From contig JAGAON010000003.1 of the NCBI GenBank assembly GCA_017623655.1, positions 248,001 to 312,000 of the forward strand: a stretch of 64,000 nucleotides of DNA, written 5' to 3'. This document shows positions 1-8,524 of this stretch, piece by piece. Source of the stretch: Prevotella sp. (GTDB taxonomy: Bacteria; Bacteroidota; Bacteroidia; Bacteroidales; Bacteroidaceae). The first letter of the stretch is position 1; each line of letters opens with the position of its first letter. The notes beneath the pieces were generated by a model. The model did not search any database. It worked only from the letters and a program-made list of their open reading frames with translations, and was not told the origin of the DNA. A program made the position numbers and the translations under genes.

Positions 1-596
1 ATGTCCGGATGCTTCTTTATCACGTTGGCAAGTCCCTCCAGCTCATCCTTTGAATACACTGAACCGGTAGGGTTGCTTGGCGAGCAGAGAATCAGCATGC
101 GTGTCTTTGGCGTGATGGCAGCCTCCAGCTGCTCCGGCGTGATCTTGAAGTTCTGTTCGAATCCGGCCGGGATATGCACGGGCTTGCCGCCTGCCAGCAG
201 TACCATCTGCGGGTAGCTTACCCAATAAGGAGTCGGTATGATGACTTCTTCACCGTCATCCACGAGTGCCATGATGGCGTTGCACACAGCCTGTTTCGCG
301 CCGTTGCTGACAGAAATCTCGCCCGGCTTATAGTCAAGTCCGTTTTCTTCCTTCAACTTTTTGGCCACAGCCTCACGCAAGTCTGCATAGCCTGCCACCG
401 GAGAATATTTTGACCAGTTGGCATCCACGGCCTTCTTGGCAGCCTCTTTGATGTGGTCTGGCGTATTGAAGTCCGGTTCTCCCACGCTGAGGTTAATCAC
501 GTCAATGCCCTGCGCCTTCATCTCGCTGCTCTTTTGTGACATGGCGAGTGTTGCTGAAGGAGCCAATCTGTTCAATCTGCTGGATAAACGTCCCAT
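1..596 (-). CDS. Aspartate aminotransferase, class I/II, PLP-dependent (partial, C-terminus outside window)
   Basis: The minus strand is open from an ATG at 596 to the window edge, giving 198 codons of an aminotransferase N-terminal half. It starts MGRLSSRLNRLAPSATLAMS and contains the family signatures INLSVGEPDF, YSPVAGYADLREAV, NGAKQAV, IPTPYWVSYPQ and CSPSNPTG. These match aspartate aminotransferases of the Ib subgroup, which exchange amino groups between aspartate and 2-oxoglutarate using PLP; the PLP lysine lies beyond the window. A -7-like element (TAACTTTG) lies at 708-715 on this strand, giving a leader of about 110 nt. The upstream gene, lptF/G-like, is on the same strand 170 nt away. 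Seen: motifs and start. Inferred: exact substrate, since the C-terminal half is missing. Confidence 0.9.
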   Translation of the reverse strand, partial: MGRLSSRLNRLAPSATLAMSQKSSEMKAQGIDVINLSVGEPDFNTPDHIKEAAKKAVDANWSKYSPVAGYADLREAVAKKLKEENGLDYKPGEISVSNGAKQAVCNAIMALVDDGEEVIIPTPYWVSYPQMVLLAGGKPVHIPAGFEQNFKITPEQLEAAITPKTRMLILCSPSNPTGSVYSKDELEGLANVIKKHPD

Positions 597-707
597 GTAA
601 TTAGTCTTTTTGTTTATTGGTTGTTTCGTCGCTTCGTTGTTTTATTGCGTGGCGCAATGTATGGAACAACGTGTCACAACATTACTGAATGTGTTGGTTT
701 TCGGGTG

Positions 708-715
708 CAAAGTTA
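708..715 (-). promoter_or_regulatory. Probable -7 element of the aminotransferase promoter
   Basis: Minus-strand TAACTTTG, matching the Bacteroidetes TAnnTTTG box. The -33 position, 20 nt upstream, reads TTTT rather than TTTG, so the match is partial. It lies between the lptF/G-like stop at 767 and the aminotransferase start at 596. Confidence 0.5.
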
Positions 716-766
716 ATACAATTCTTCCGAAAAGGAAAACTTTTGTCTTTATTTTTGCCTTTTTCC

Positions 767-2668
767 TTACATTTTGTCTGCTATTCTGCCTATTATCTGC
801 TCGTTGAGACGGTAAATCTGTTTGAGGTCTCTGTATAGACGAAGACGGAAAATACACATTCTTATATATAGTATTATGCCCAGTGGCAGGATTATGGCTG
901 CCGCTATGTTCAGCCATTTACGGTCGAAAGGCCTTGTGTGCGCCTTCTCTGACAGGACCGGATACTTGTTTATGTACGACATGATGTATTTGTCGCGCGT
1001 ATTTCCCAGGTCTTCTATCACTTCCTCCAGCTGCGTCGCTATCCTCTCTATCTCGTGGTCATCCTGATAAGTGAAGAAAACTTTTATCGGGTTAGGCAGC
1101 TTCATAAGGTTGTGCTCGTGCGAGTATTGCGCCAACTCTCCGTTCATGTCCGTGAGCTGTCGGGCGTCCAAGGCGTAGTCGGGGTCGTGTATAATCACCT
1201 CTTTCGCCATTATGCTTCGTTTCAGTCTTATTCCGAACAACTTTGTGAAGAACAGGCGGTATGCGTCCATGTTGAACACCACCGAGTCCTTGTTGGCCTT
1301 GTAGGTGATGAAGACCGCCAGCGGAATCAACACTGCGGGAGCCAGTCCCTTGCCGAACCATATTGCCCAGGCTCCCTGTCTGGCCATGCGAAAGCCCGTG
1401 TTGTCAAGAATGTAGAATATGATGAATACCAGCACGGATATGATAACCGGCACTCCAAGGCCGCCTTTCCTGATGATGGCGCCAAGGGACGCGCCGATGA
1501 AGAAGAAGACAATGCAGGTCAATGACAGCGAGAACTTGTTTATCATCTCCAACTTGTACTCCCTCTCCATTTGGTTGTAGTGGTCCGCCACGTTCGCCCT
1601 GAATTCCATGTCGTATGCCACCATCCTCACACTGTTTCCCGTTGTCTGCATCACCCGCCGCTGTTTCTCTGGCGTCATGTGAGCGAATATGGAGTCATAA
1701 CTGAACGTTCCTTTTGCGACCTTAGCCATAGCCTTCGCCGAGTCCGCCTTATTCACCTCCGGCGTGTGGAACACTCCGCTGCGGAACGTCTCCGCCACCT
1801 GCCGTCCTATGCTGTCGCCGGTATGCCTTACGGAATCAGTTTTCACCAAAAGTTGCGGCAGGCTCTGCGCCGTTGCCGACTGGGATATGCCCGATGCCTC
1901 AGCAAGGTTGAAGCCATTGTCAAAGTCTAACAGTATCACTTTGTGCGAGAACGACTCCCGCCTGTACGGAACGTTGGCCGTACTCATTATCTCCTGCGAC
2001 CTCATGTTCTCGAACCACTCGCCGTTATACAGCGTCAGCAGCAGGTGTTGTTTCTCCGCCGTCGATTGCAGTTTGCCCGAGTCTGCCAGTATTATGGCCG
2101 CGTCCTCAAAACTCTCCGTCATTCGGTAGATCATGACACCGTACAGCATACCCGTCTCCAGGTCCTTGTGCTGCACATAAAGGTTGCAGTTCGGTATGCC
2201 GCCGTAGAACACCTCCTCCGGTATCTCCAATTCCGGACTTTTCTGTTTCATCGACAATAGCAACTGCCTTAACTGCACAAAAGCCTGCGGACCGATGTTG
2301 TTCTGGAACACGAAGGAACACCCCGCTATCACGACAGACACGAAAAACAGCGAGCGCAACGCCTTCACCAGCGATATTCCGGCGGCCTTTATCGCCGTCA
2401 ACTCGCTGCTCTCGCCGAGGTTTCCCATCGTTATCAGCGACGACAACAGTATGGCGAGCGGCAGAGCCTGCGGCACAAGCGTCAGCCCCATGTACCAGAA
2501 GAACTGTCCAAGCACGTCCATCGACAGGCCTTTGCCTATAAGGTCATCCACATAACGCCACAGAAACTGCATCATCAGCACGAAAAGGCTGATGAAGAAC
2601 GTGCCGGCGAAAAGCAGCATGAACTGCTTTAACATGAATATGTCGAGCTTCTTTATTATCGGTCGCAT
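767..2668 (-). CDS. LptF/LptG-family permease (YjgP/YjgQ), lipopolysaccharide export
   Basis: 633 residues. The N-terminus has three hydrophobic spans (about 12-40, 55-80, 100-125), including RPIIKKLDIFMLKQF and the stretch GNLGESSELTAIKAAGIS, which is the hallmark of YjgP/YjgQ permeases. A long periplasmic region follows, then a C-terminal membrane block (about 375-470, LSLTCIVFFFIGASLGAIIR) and one more span near 575-595 after a cytoplasmic insert, as often seen in Bacteroidetes members. LptF and LptG form the membrane part of the LptB2FG transporter that pulls LPS from the inner membrane. Bacteroidetes often carry long versions like this one; I cannot tell F from G. It has its own promoter at 2774-2802. 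No lptB or lptC is nearby. Confidence 0.9.
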   Translation of the reverse strand: MRPIIKKLDIFMLKQFMLLFAGTFFISLFVLMMQFLWRYVDDLIGKGLSMDVLGQFFWYMGLTLVPQALPLAILLSSLITMGNLGESSELTAIKAAGISLVKALRSLFFVSVVIAGCSFVFQNNIGPQAFVQLRQLLLSMKQKSPELEIPEEVFYGGIPNCNLYVQHKDLETGMLYGVMIYRMTESFEDAAIILADSGKLQSTAEKQHLLLTLYNGEWFENMRSQEIMSTANVPYRRESFSHKVILLDFDNGFNLAEASGISQSATAQSLPQLLVKTDSVRHTGDSIGRQVAETFRSGVFHTPEVNKADSAKAMAKVAKGTFSYDSIFAHMTPEKQRRVMQTTGNSVRMVAYDMEFRANVADHYNQMEREYKLEMINKFSLSLTCIVFFFIGASLGAIIRKGGLGVPVIISVLVFIIFYILDNTGFRMARQGAWAIWFGKGLAPAVLIPLAVFITYKANKDSVVFNMDAYRLFFTKLFGIRLKRSIMAKEVIIHDPDYALDARQLTDMNGELAQYSHEHNLMKLPNPIKVFFTYQDDHEIERIATQLEEVIEDLGNTRDKYIMSYINKYPVLSEKAHTRPFDRKWLNIAAAIILPLGIILYIRMCIFRLRLYRDLKQIYRLNEQIIGRIADKM

Positions 2669-2773
2669 CGCGGTTGGTTGTCCTTATACGTCTTGTCTTT
2701 GCGGCATGAAAATATATCCGCCCTCCTGCCTTGCGGCGGATGGCGAATGGTTATATGTGCATATTAAGCGGTG

Positions 2774-2802
2774 CAAAGGTACAAATAATATTTGAGAACA
2801 AA
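2774..2802 (-). promoter_or_regulatory. Promoter of the LptF/G-like gene
   Basis: Minus-strand TTTG (2799-2802), 17-nt spacer, TACCTTTG (2774-2781), about 105 nt before the start codon. Both boxes match the Bacteroidetes primary-sigma consensus; the spacer is slightly short compared with the 19-20 nt seen elsewhere in this window. Confidence 0.7.
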
Positions 2803-2885
2803 TCATTTTCCACCGACAAAATGCGTTTCTGGTAATGATTATGTTTCGGTTTATCTGTTTGCGTCTTTGTTCTTTATATGCGAAA

Positions 2886-2927
2886 CAACCAATCCAGCCC
2901 CGCTATTTGTCGGGGATGGATTGGTTG
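2886..2927 (-). terminator. Hairpin terminator after the xylanase gene
   Basis: Arms of 17 nt (2886-2902 and 2911-2927) pair with one mismatch around an 8-nt loop. It lies 65 nt past the xylanase stop. The T-rich tail is on the plus-strand side, so termination on the minus strand is plausible but not certain. The rest of the 2669-2991 gap holds only the lptF/G promoter. Confidence 0.55.
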
Positions 2928-2991
2928 TCTTTAATTATATAATAGAGGTATAGCGTTACTGCCAACCGCTTAATCCATTGCCTTCTTCAAA

Positions 2992-5346
2992 TTATTTCAC
3001 CAAAATCTTCTTGCCATCAACGATATATAGGCCGGCAGGGAGCGATTTAATGTCTGTTACATTAGGCAGACGGCGCCCCGTGATGTCGGAGATACCCTCC
3101 TTAGCATAAGGCTTCAGATCGCCATTTAGCTCTGTCTCTATCTGGTCAATGCCAGTATAGACAGCACCGCCAAGACCACGTACAAAGCCGGCATATACAT
3201 GTTTGCGGTAATAGTTGTAGTCCCAAATGCCAACAGGGGTATTTGCGCGCCATCCGCTGTTTGCCGGGGAGTCAGTTGCGCACCATTGGCAAATGCCCCA
3301 TTGCTGGGCAGGAGGGACAAGGCTGAAATACTCTTTCAGAATCCACTCGTAGAAGTCAGCCATTTCCTTGTGCTGTGCCTCTGTCATGTCTGCTGTGGAA
3401 ACATTGTTGCCATTTGCGTCAACGTACCCCATATCCATCTCGCTCACTCGTACATACTTGCCGGTAGCGGCCATAAGCTTGAACATATTGGTGATGGCTT
3501 TCTTCTTGCTTGCCTGCGTGCCAGAGTTCTTATAGTAAGAAATGTGCATCTGTGTACCGATACCGTCAATCTTAGTCACGCCGTCGGCTTCCCATTTCTT
3601 TATCCAGTTTATGAGCGATTTCAGTTTTTTGTTACTGTCCCAGTCACTCTCGAGGTTATAGTCATTGATGAAGAGTACTATATCCTCCGGTCCGTACTTG
3701 CGGGCCAGGCGGCAAGCCTGACGCACGTATTCCAAGTCGCCCATGAAGTCCTGCCAATAGAAAGCGTCGCCGCCTACATCCCATGTACCGTTGGGGTTAT
3801 ACCCCTCTGAGTGCTGAAGCGTATAGTTACCCGAGCCGTCATTGCCTCCGCCGGATATAGCCTCGTTGACAAGATCCCAAGCCTTTACTTTTCCTTTGCA
3901 GGCATTCATCATGCCCTTGATCCACTTGTCCATGGCATAAACAAGGGTGTCGTGGCGTTCCTCGTTGCTAAGAGGGATTGATGTCGGCGTATATACATAG
4001 GTTATACGGTCACTGATTGTCGGGGCGACGGCACCGCCGCCGTATTCCTTCACTTTGAATGAACTTACGTCCGTGCCTTCAAAGTCGCCGTTCTTTATCT
4101 TCTCTACGCCGTTGATCTTGAAACTCACGTTGTCGAAGTAGTAGTTGTTCTCGTCTTCCAACTCGCTAAGGTTAAGGGCTATGCTCTGTCCCGCCTTGCT
4201 GAGTCTTCCGCTGAGAGTAATGGTTTTCCATTCGGTAGTGAAAGGTACTGTGCCGATGGCCTCGTAATGAACGTATGCTCCGGGAGCGTTGTGAATCTGC
4301 GTGGAAGCGGTAGCCTTCTTGTCTGCACGGACGTCTGCCGTGAACACATAACTTGCGTTGGCGCTGAAAGAACCCGGAACGAGCCATATCTGATTGTCGT
4401 AAGTCTCAGATTGCCTTGCAGTAGCATGAGCTTTCAGGCAACGGCGGTCCTCAATGACAGTCTTTCCCTTCTTCGTCTCCTCGAACTTGATGTCCTTTAT
4501 GTATATGTCTCCGACGAAATCACCACACTGCAGCAGATAGAAGCAATTGGCCATTGTCGCCTTATAGTCCACTGACACTTCCTTCCATTCGGTCGTGAAC
4601 GGGACATCAGCATTTGTTCCGCCACTCCAGTCGCCAAGTTTTGTGTGCAACTTGCCGGCCTTGGTGCCTTTGACGGTCATCGTCATCCTGTACTTCTTGC
4701 CGGAGGTTGTCGGTATGTCTGTCATACTGAGGAACTGCACCTCCCATGAGTTCACCTTCTTTGTGCAATGTATGTTGAGACCGTCTGTCGCGTCAAAATT
4801 AAGTTTGTAGCCGTATTGGTTCTCGTCAGACTTCCATCCTACATTCTGCTGTGTACGGAAGTCCTTGGCTGCAACTGACACATATACATCCACGTCACCG
4901 TCTGCAAGCTCCGGAGCAGGCTTGTCGGCAATGAGTTTGCGCAACCAACCGTTAGGCTGCTGTGAGTGCCAGGCAAGCGTATGCCCGTACACATTGAGCC
5001 CTGCCTGCGTTGCCTTGTTTACATAGTTCGTGACAGTAGTGAAGTTCATGTTGCCGTTGCCATCCACGCAACTCGCCATCTTCATGGCATTGCCGGCAAC
5101 AGTCTCCGTAAAGTTGCTGTTAATCATGTTGCGCACCTCGGTATTATTCAGGTACTCATTTACGGTAGTGCCGATGCCCAACTTGAAATTGGGGTATTTG
5201 TCGTAGTTGATATACTCCTTGAGGTTATGGTAGTCATCCAGATAACGGTAGTTCGTGTCATTGGGCTTGCCCACCTCATAGTTCGATTGGGCCATGGTAG
5301 CCCCGACGACTCCAAGCAAGATGAATGTTGTGTAGATATTCTTCAT
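2992..5346 (-). CDS. Secreted GH10 endo-1,4-beta-xylanase with two inserted CBM-like modules and a T9SS-type C-terminal domain
   Basis: 784 residues. A signal peptide (MKNIYTTFILLGVVGATMAQ) is followed by the first part of a GH10 barrel, including YGHTLAWHSQQP near residue 120. About residues 135-450 hold two beta-rich modules of the CBM4/9 type inserted into the barrel, a layout known from rumen and gut Prevotella/Bacteroides xylanases. The barrel then resumes: the acid/base Glu is in WDLVNEAISGG (about 495), the conserved GIGTQMHIS follows, and the nucleophile Glu is in VSEMDMGYV (about 635). The C-terminal ~35 residues (SDITGRRLP...GLYIVDGKKILVK) resemble the type A sorting domain of type IX secretion. 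It would cleave xylan outside the cell. It is monocistronic, with a hairpin at 2886-2927. No clear promoter was found upstream. Confidence 0.95.
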   Translation of the reverse strand: MKNIYTTFILLGVVGATMAQSNYEVGKPNDTNYRYLDDYHNLKEYINYDKYPNFKLGIGTTVNEYLNNTEVRNMINSNFTETVAGNAMKMASCVDGNGNMNFTTVTNYVNKATQAGLNVYGHTLAWHSQQPNGWLRKLIADKPAPELADGDVDVYVSVAAKDFRTQQNVGWKSDENQYGYKLNFDATDGLNIHCTKKVNSWEVQFLSMTDIPTTSGKKYRMTMTVKGTKAGKLHTKLGDWSGGTNADVPFTTEWKEVSVDYKATMANCFYLLQCGDFVGDIYIKDIKFEETKKGKTVIEDRRCLKAHATARQSETYDNQIWLVPGSFSANASYVFTADVRADKKATASTQIHNAPGAYVHYEAIGTVPFTTEWKTITLSGRLSKAGQSIALNLSELEDENNYYFDNVSFKINGVEKIKNGDFEGTDVSSFKVKEYGGGAVAPTISDRITYVYTPTSIPLSNEERHDTLVYAMDKWIKGMMNACKGKVKAWDLVNEAISGGGNDGSGNYTLQHSEGYNPNGTWDVGGDAFYWQDFMGDLEYVRQACRLARKYGPEDIVLFINDYNLESDWDSNKKLKSLINWIKKWEADGVTKIDGIGTQMHISYYKNSGTQASKKKAITNMFKLMAATGKYVRVSEMDMGYVDANGNNVSTADMTEAQHKEMADFYEWILKEYFSLVPPAQQWGICQWCATDSPANSGWRANTPVGIWDYNYYRKHVYAGFVRGLGGAVYTGIDQIETELNGDLKPYAKEGISDITGRRLPNVTDIKSLPAGLYIVDGKKILVK

Positions 5347-5449
5347 ATTATAAATTAATTAATGGTTTTAGTTTTTCCTGTCCTTAAAGTCATGACCGAC
5401 AACTCGCAAATTGCTGCCCGCAACTCATGATTAATAACTGCCCCGTGGC

Positions 5450-5638
5450 TTACTTCTTGCGTCTGTTGGCTCTCTGCTCGCGGTATTTCGCCTTCTGCAT
5501 GGCCGAGCCTGAGCCGTGCGCACCGGTGATGTACTTCTTTTTCTTGGCCTTGGTCTTCACCTTGCCGTCCTCTTTCGGCTTCTCTCCTCCGCGTCCGAAG
5601 TTGATGCCGTTCTGTAATATCAGGTCAAAATCGTCCAT
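5450..5638 (-). CDS. Small highly basic protein of unknown function
   Basis: 62 residues, ATG at 5638. The N-terminus is acidic and hydrophobic (MDDFDLILQNGINFGRG); the remainder is very rich in Lys and Arg (KVKTKAKKKKYITGAHGSG, then KYREQRANRRKK). There is no signal peptide or membrane span. The strongly one-sided charge and clean stop suggest a real gene, possibly nucleic-acid binding, but I do not recognise a named family. It lies between the xylanase and AICAR transformylase genes, all on the minus strand. Confidence is limited by the short length. Confidence 0.6.
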   Translation of the reverse strand: MDDFDLILQNGINFGRGGEKPKEDGKVKTKAKKKKYITGAHGSGSAMQKAKYREQRANRRKK

Positions 5639-5690
5639 AAATCAGTGTAGTTTGTAATATGTTGGAAAACAAGTTGTTGCAATAGACGTT

Positions 5691-5775
5691 GTAAAAGGGT
5701 GCTGATTATATTGTAAAAGGCACCTGATTACCATGTAAAAGAGCCCTCTTTACATGGTAATTGGGTGCCTTTTGC
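5691..5775. repeat. Tetrad repeat copy 1 (diverged): four modules, exact 22-nt pitch
   Basis: Modules start at 5691, 5713, 5735 and 5757, e.g. GTAAAAGGGTGCTGATTAT and GTAATTGGGTGCCTTTTGC, joined by 3-nt linkers. This copy is the most diverged: the middle modules have cores GGCACC and GAGCCC. It fills the gap between the AICAR transformylase stop and the small basic gene. See the other six copies at 14148, 25852, 34323, 43924, 50514 and 58426. Confidence 0.8.
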
Positions 5776-5812
5776 AAAGCAAGCCGGTATTAGTCCCGCC
5801 TTGTTGCCGTTA

Positions 5813-6994
5813 TCAATGGTGGAAGAGGCGTACGCCGGTGAACGCCATTGTGATGCCGTACTTGTCGCAGGTCTCTATCACATTGTCGTCGCGTACCGAG
5901 CCTCCGGCCTGTGCTATGAACTCCACGCCGCTCTTGTGCGCCCTCTCTATGTTGTCCCCGAACGGGAAGAACGCGTCCGAACCCAATGCCACTTTCGTGT
6001 TTTGGGCTATCCATGCCTTCTTCTCCTCGCGTGTCAGAGGCTCCGGTTTCTCCGTAAAGAAGTTCTGCCATACGCCCTCTGCCAGTACGTCCTCATAGTC
6101 GTCGGAGATATAGACGTCGATGGTGTTGTCGCGGTCGGCGCGGCGTATGCCTTCCTTGAATGGCAGTTCCATCACCTTCGGGCACTGGCGCAGCCACCAG
6201 ATGTCGGCCTTGTTTCCGGCCAGGCGCGTGCAGTGTATGCGGCTCTGCTGCCCGGCTCCTATGCCGATGGCCTGTCCGTCCTTCACGTAGCATACGGAGT
6301 TGGACTGCGTGTATTTCAGTGTTATGAGCGCAATCATGAGGTCGCGCTTGGCATCGGCCGTAAACTCCTTCGCCTTTGTCGGTATGTTCCCGAACAATGC
6401 CGGGTCGTTCAGCTTTATCTCGTTGCGTCCCTGCTCGAATGTCACGCCGTAGCACTGCTTCGTCTCGATGGGTGCGGGTGTGTAGTTCGGGTCTATCTTT
6501 ATCACGTTGTATGTGCCCTTGCGCTTGTCTTTCAGTATGGCGAGAGCCTCGTCGGTATAGTCCGGCGCTATCACTCCGTCGCTTACCTCGCGCTTTATCA
6601 GCGTTGCCGTGGCGGCGTCACACGTGTCGGACAGTGCTATGAAGTCTCCGTAGCTTGACATACGGTCTGCACCGCGGGCACGGGCGTATGCGCAGGCTAT
6701 CGGCGTGAGGGGCACTTTCACGTCGTCAACGAAGTAAATCTTCTTCAAGGTGTCGGACAGCGGCAGTCCCACTGCGGCTCCGGCAGGGCTTACGTGCTTG
6801 AAACTTGCGGCAGCCGGAAGTCCCGTTGCCTCTTTAAGTTCCTTCACCAGCTGCCATGAGTTCAGTGCGTCAAGGAAGTTGATGTAGCCCGGACGGCCGT
6901 TAACCACCTCTACCGGCAGCTCGCCTTCGGTCATGTAAATGCGTGATGGCTTCTGGTTTGGGTTGCAGCCATACTTCAATGCAAGTTCTTTCAT
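5813..6994 (-). CDS. Stand-alone phosphoribosylaminoimidazolecarboxamide (AICAR) formyltransferase, ATIC-like
   Basis: 393 residues, equal to the AICAR transformylase half of PurH with no cyclohydrolase domain. Motifs: KYGCNPNQKPSRIYM at the N-terminus, the catalytic Lys-His pair in ASFKHVSPAGAAVG (about 65-80), AYARARGADRMSSYGDF, KYTQSNSVCY, IGIGAGQQSRIHCTRLAG, SSDAFFPF-type GSDAFFPFGDN, and the terminal RLFHH. These are much closer to the eukaryotic ATIC domain and to stand-alone clostridial enzymes than to E. coli-type PurH. It transfers a formyl group from 10-formyl-THF to AICAR, giving FAICAR. The matching IMP cyclohydrolase is a separate gene at 55074-55676. It has a likely promoter at 7063-7094, back to back with that of the antiporter gene. 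Confidence 0.93.
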   Translation of the reverse strand: MKELALKYGCNPNQKPSRIYMTEGELPVEVVNGRPGYINFLDALNSWQLVKELKEATGLPAAASFKHVSPAGAAVGLPLSDTLKKIYFVDDVKVPLTPIACAYARARGADRMSSYGDFIALSDTCDAATATLIKREVSDGVIAPDYTDEALAILKDKRKGTYNVIKIDPNYTPAPIETKQCYGVTFEQGRNEIKLNDPALFGNIPTKAKEFTADAKRDLMIALITLKYTQSNSVCYVKDGQAIGIGAGQQSRIHCTRLAGNKADIWWLRQCPKVMELPFKEGIRRADRDNTIDVYISDDYEDVLAEGVWQNFFTEKPEPLTREEKKAWIAQNTKVALGSDAFFPFGDNIERAHKSGVEFIAQAGGSVRDDNVIETCDKYGITMAFTGVRLFHH

Positions 6995-7062
6995 TTGTCG
7001 TTATTTATGTCGTTATTTTGTCTTTATGCCAGCGTTACAGGCTGTTGCCTGTTATTTCGCTG

Positions 7063-7094
7063 CAAAGTTATACATTTTTTTTGAAAGTACCAAG
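7063..7094 (-). promoter_or_regulatory. Probable promoter of the AICAR transformylase gene
   Basis: Minus-strand TAACTTTG at 7063-7070, with CTTG (one change from TTTG) at 7091-7094 and a 20-nt spacer. It lies 70 nt before the start codon and directly abuts the divergent antiporter promoter at 7101-7132. Confidence 0.6.
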
Positions 7095-7100
7095 AAAACG

Positions 7101-7132
7101 TTTGGCTGTTTCGGAAATATTAGTTATCTTTG
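7101..7132 (+). promoter_or_regulatory. Promoter of the NhaC-type antiporter gene
   Basis: TTTG (7101-7104), 20-nt spacer, TATCTTTG (7125-7132). The match is full. The mRNA leader would be about 90 nt before the ATG at 7231, which argues against a start further upstream. Confidence 0.8.
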
Positions 7133-7230
7133 CAGATGTTTCCATATCAATCTGTTGGGAGACGGAACAGACTGCCTGCCGTTTGCGTTGCGGGCCTGAT
7201 CTGTCGTTTCCCCTTAACCGCAAAAGCCCT

Positions 7231-8496
7231 ATGAGAGCACTGTTGCCACTGTTTTTCTTCATCGTCGTATATCTCGTCTCATCCATTGTGGCGGGCGATT
7301 TCTATAAGGTCCCCATCACCGTGGCGTTCATGCTCACCGCCATAGTGGCCGTTGCCACGTCACGCGGCAGGCTGCCCAAACGCCTTGAACGCTTCACCCG
7401 CGGTGCGGCGGAGCCTAACCTGCTGCTGATGATATGGATTTTTGTTCTCGCCGGAGCCTTTGCCAACTCGGCGAAGGAGATGGGGAGCATCAGCGACATG
7501 GTGAACCTTACGCTCAGTGTGGTGCCGTCGGACGCCCTGCTGGCCGGCATATTCATCGCCGCCGCGCTCATATCGCTGAGCATAGGCACCAGTGTCGGCA
7601 CGATAGTGGCGCTTACCCCCATCGCCATCGGTATGGCCGAGACGATGAATGTATCCACGGCCATGCTGACGGCGATAGTCGTCGGCGGCTCGTTCTTCGG
7701 CGACAACCTGTCCTTTATCTCCGACACCACGGTGGTGGCGACACAGTCGCAGGGCGTAAGGATGAGCGACAAGTTTCGCACCAATGTCCGAATAGCCCTG
7801 CCGGCCGCCTTGCTGATGGTGGCGGTATATGCCTTTCAAGGCCGTGAACTAACGGTGCCCACGAACCTGCCGGCCGTCGATTTCCTTAAAGTCATGCCGT
7901 ATATCGTGGTGCTGGTGGCGGCCGCCTGCGGCGTGAACGTGCTGTTCGTGCTGTGTCTCGGCATCCTGCTCACGGGAGGAGTGGGCATGATTAGCGGCGA
8001 TTATGACTTCTACTCTTGGTTCGCCGCCATGGGAAACGGCATATCGGGAATGGGCGAGTTGATCATAATAACGATGCTTGCCGGCGGAATATTGGAGATA
8101 GTGCGCTCCAACGGCGGCATACGCTATATCATGCAGAAGGTGCTCTCTCACGTCAATTCGCAGCGGAGCGCGGAGTTGAGCATAGCCGCTCTTGTCAGCC
8201 TTGTTGACCTTTGCACCGCCAATAACACCGTGGCCATCATCACGGTGTCAGGCATCGCCCGGGACATCTCGCGGAAGTTCTCGCTTGACCCCAAGCGGGT
8301 GGCGAGCATACTTGATACCTTTTCCTGCACCATGCAGGGCATCATACCGTATGGCGCGCAGCTGCTGATGGCGGCGGGACTGGCAAAGTGCAGTCCGGTC
8401 AGCCTCATGCCCTACCTCTATTACCCCGTGACGCTGGGGCTGTTCGCCTTGCTTGCCATCCTGTTCAGGAAAGGCAAGCCACGGGAAAAGGCGTAG
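7231..8496 (+). CDS. Na+/H+ antiporter, NhaC family
   Basis: 421 residues when started at ATG 7231. The frame stays open to 6943, but that stretch overlaps both promoters and lacks family sequence. The protein is almost wholly hydrophobic, with about 10-12 spans. Conserved stretches include SIGTSVGTIVALTPIAIGMA (about 120-140), GGSFFGDNLSFISDTT (about 155-170) with its acidic and polar residues in the membrane, and DLCTANNTVAIITVSG. NhaC-family proteins exchange Na+ for H+ across the inner membrane. Downstream genes follow on the same strand after 28 nt, so they may share the transcript. Family assignment is firm; ion specificity is inferred. Confidence 0.87.
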   Translation: MRALLPLFFFIVVYLVSSIVAGDFYKVPITVAFMLTAIVAVATSRGRLPKRLERFTRGAAEPNLLLMIWIFVLAGAFANSAKEMGSISDMVNLTLSVVPSDALLAGIFIAAALISLSIGTSVGTIVALTPIAIGMAETMNVSTAMLTAIVVGGSFFGDNLSFISDTTVVATQSQGVRMSDKFRTNVRIALPAALLMVAVYAFQGRELTVPTNLPAVDFLKVMPYIVVLVAAACGVNVLFVLCLGILLTGGVGMISGDYDFYSWFAAMGNGISGMGELIIITMLAGGILEIVRSNGGIRYIMQKVLSHVNSQRSAELSIAALVSLVDLCTANNTVAIITVSGIARDISRKFSLDPKRVASILDTFSCTMQGIIPYGAQLLMAAGLAKCSPVSLMPYLYYPVTLGLFALLAILFRKGKPREKA

Positions 8497-8524
8497 AAAC
8501 CATAGAAAACAAAACAAAGACATT

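Noticed and set aside
5765..6658. Plus-strand 297-codon frame opposite the AICAR transformylase
   Set aside because: It is antisense to a highly conserved enzyme, begins inside a tetrad repeat and has no family features.
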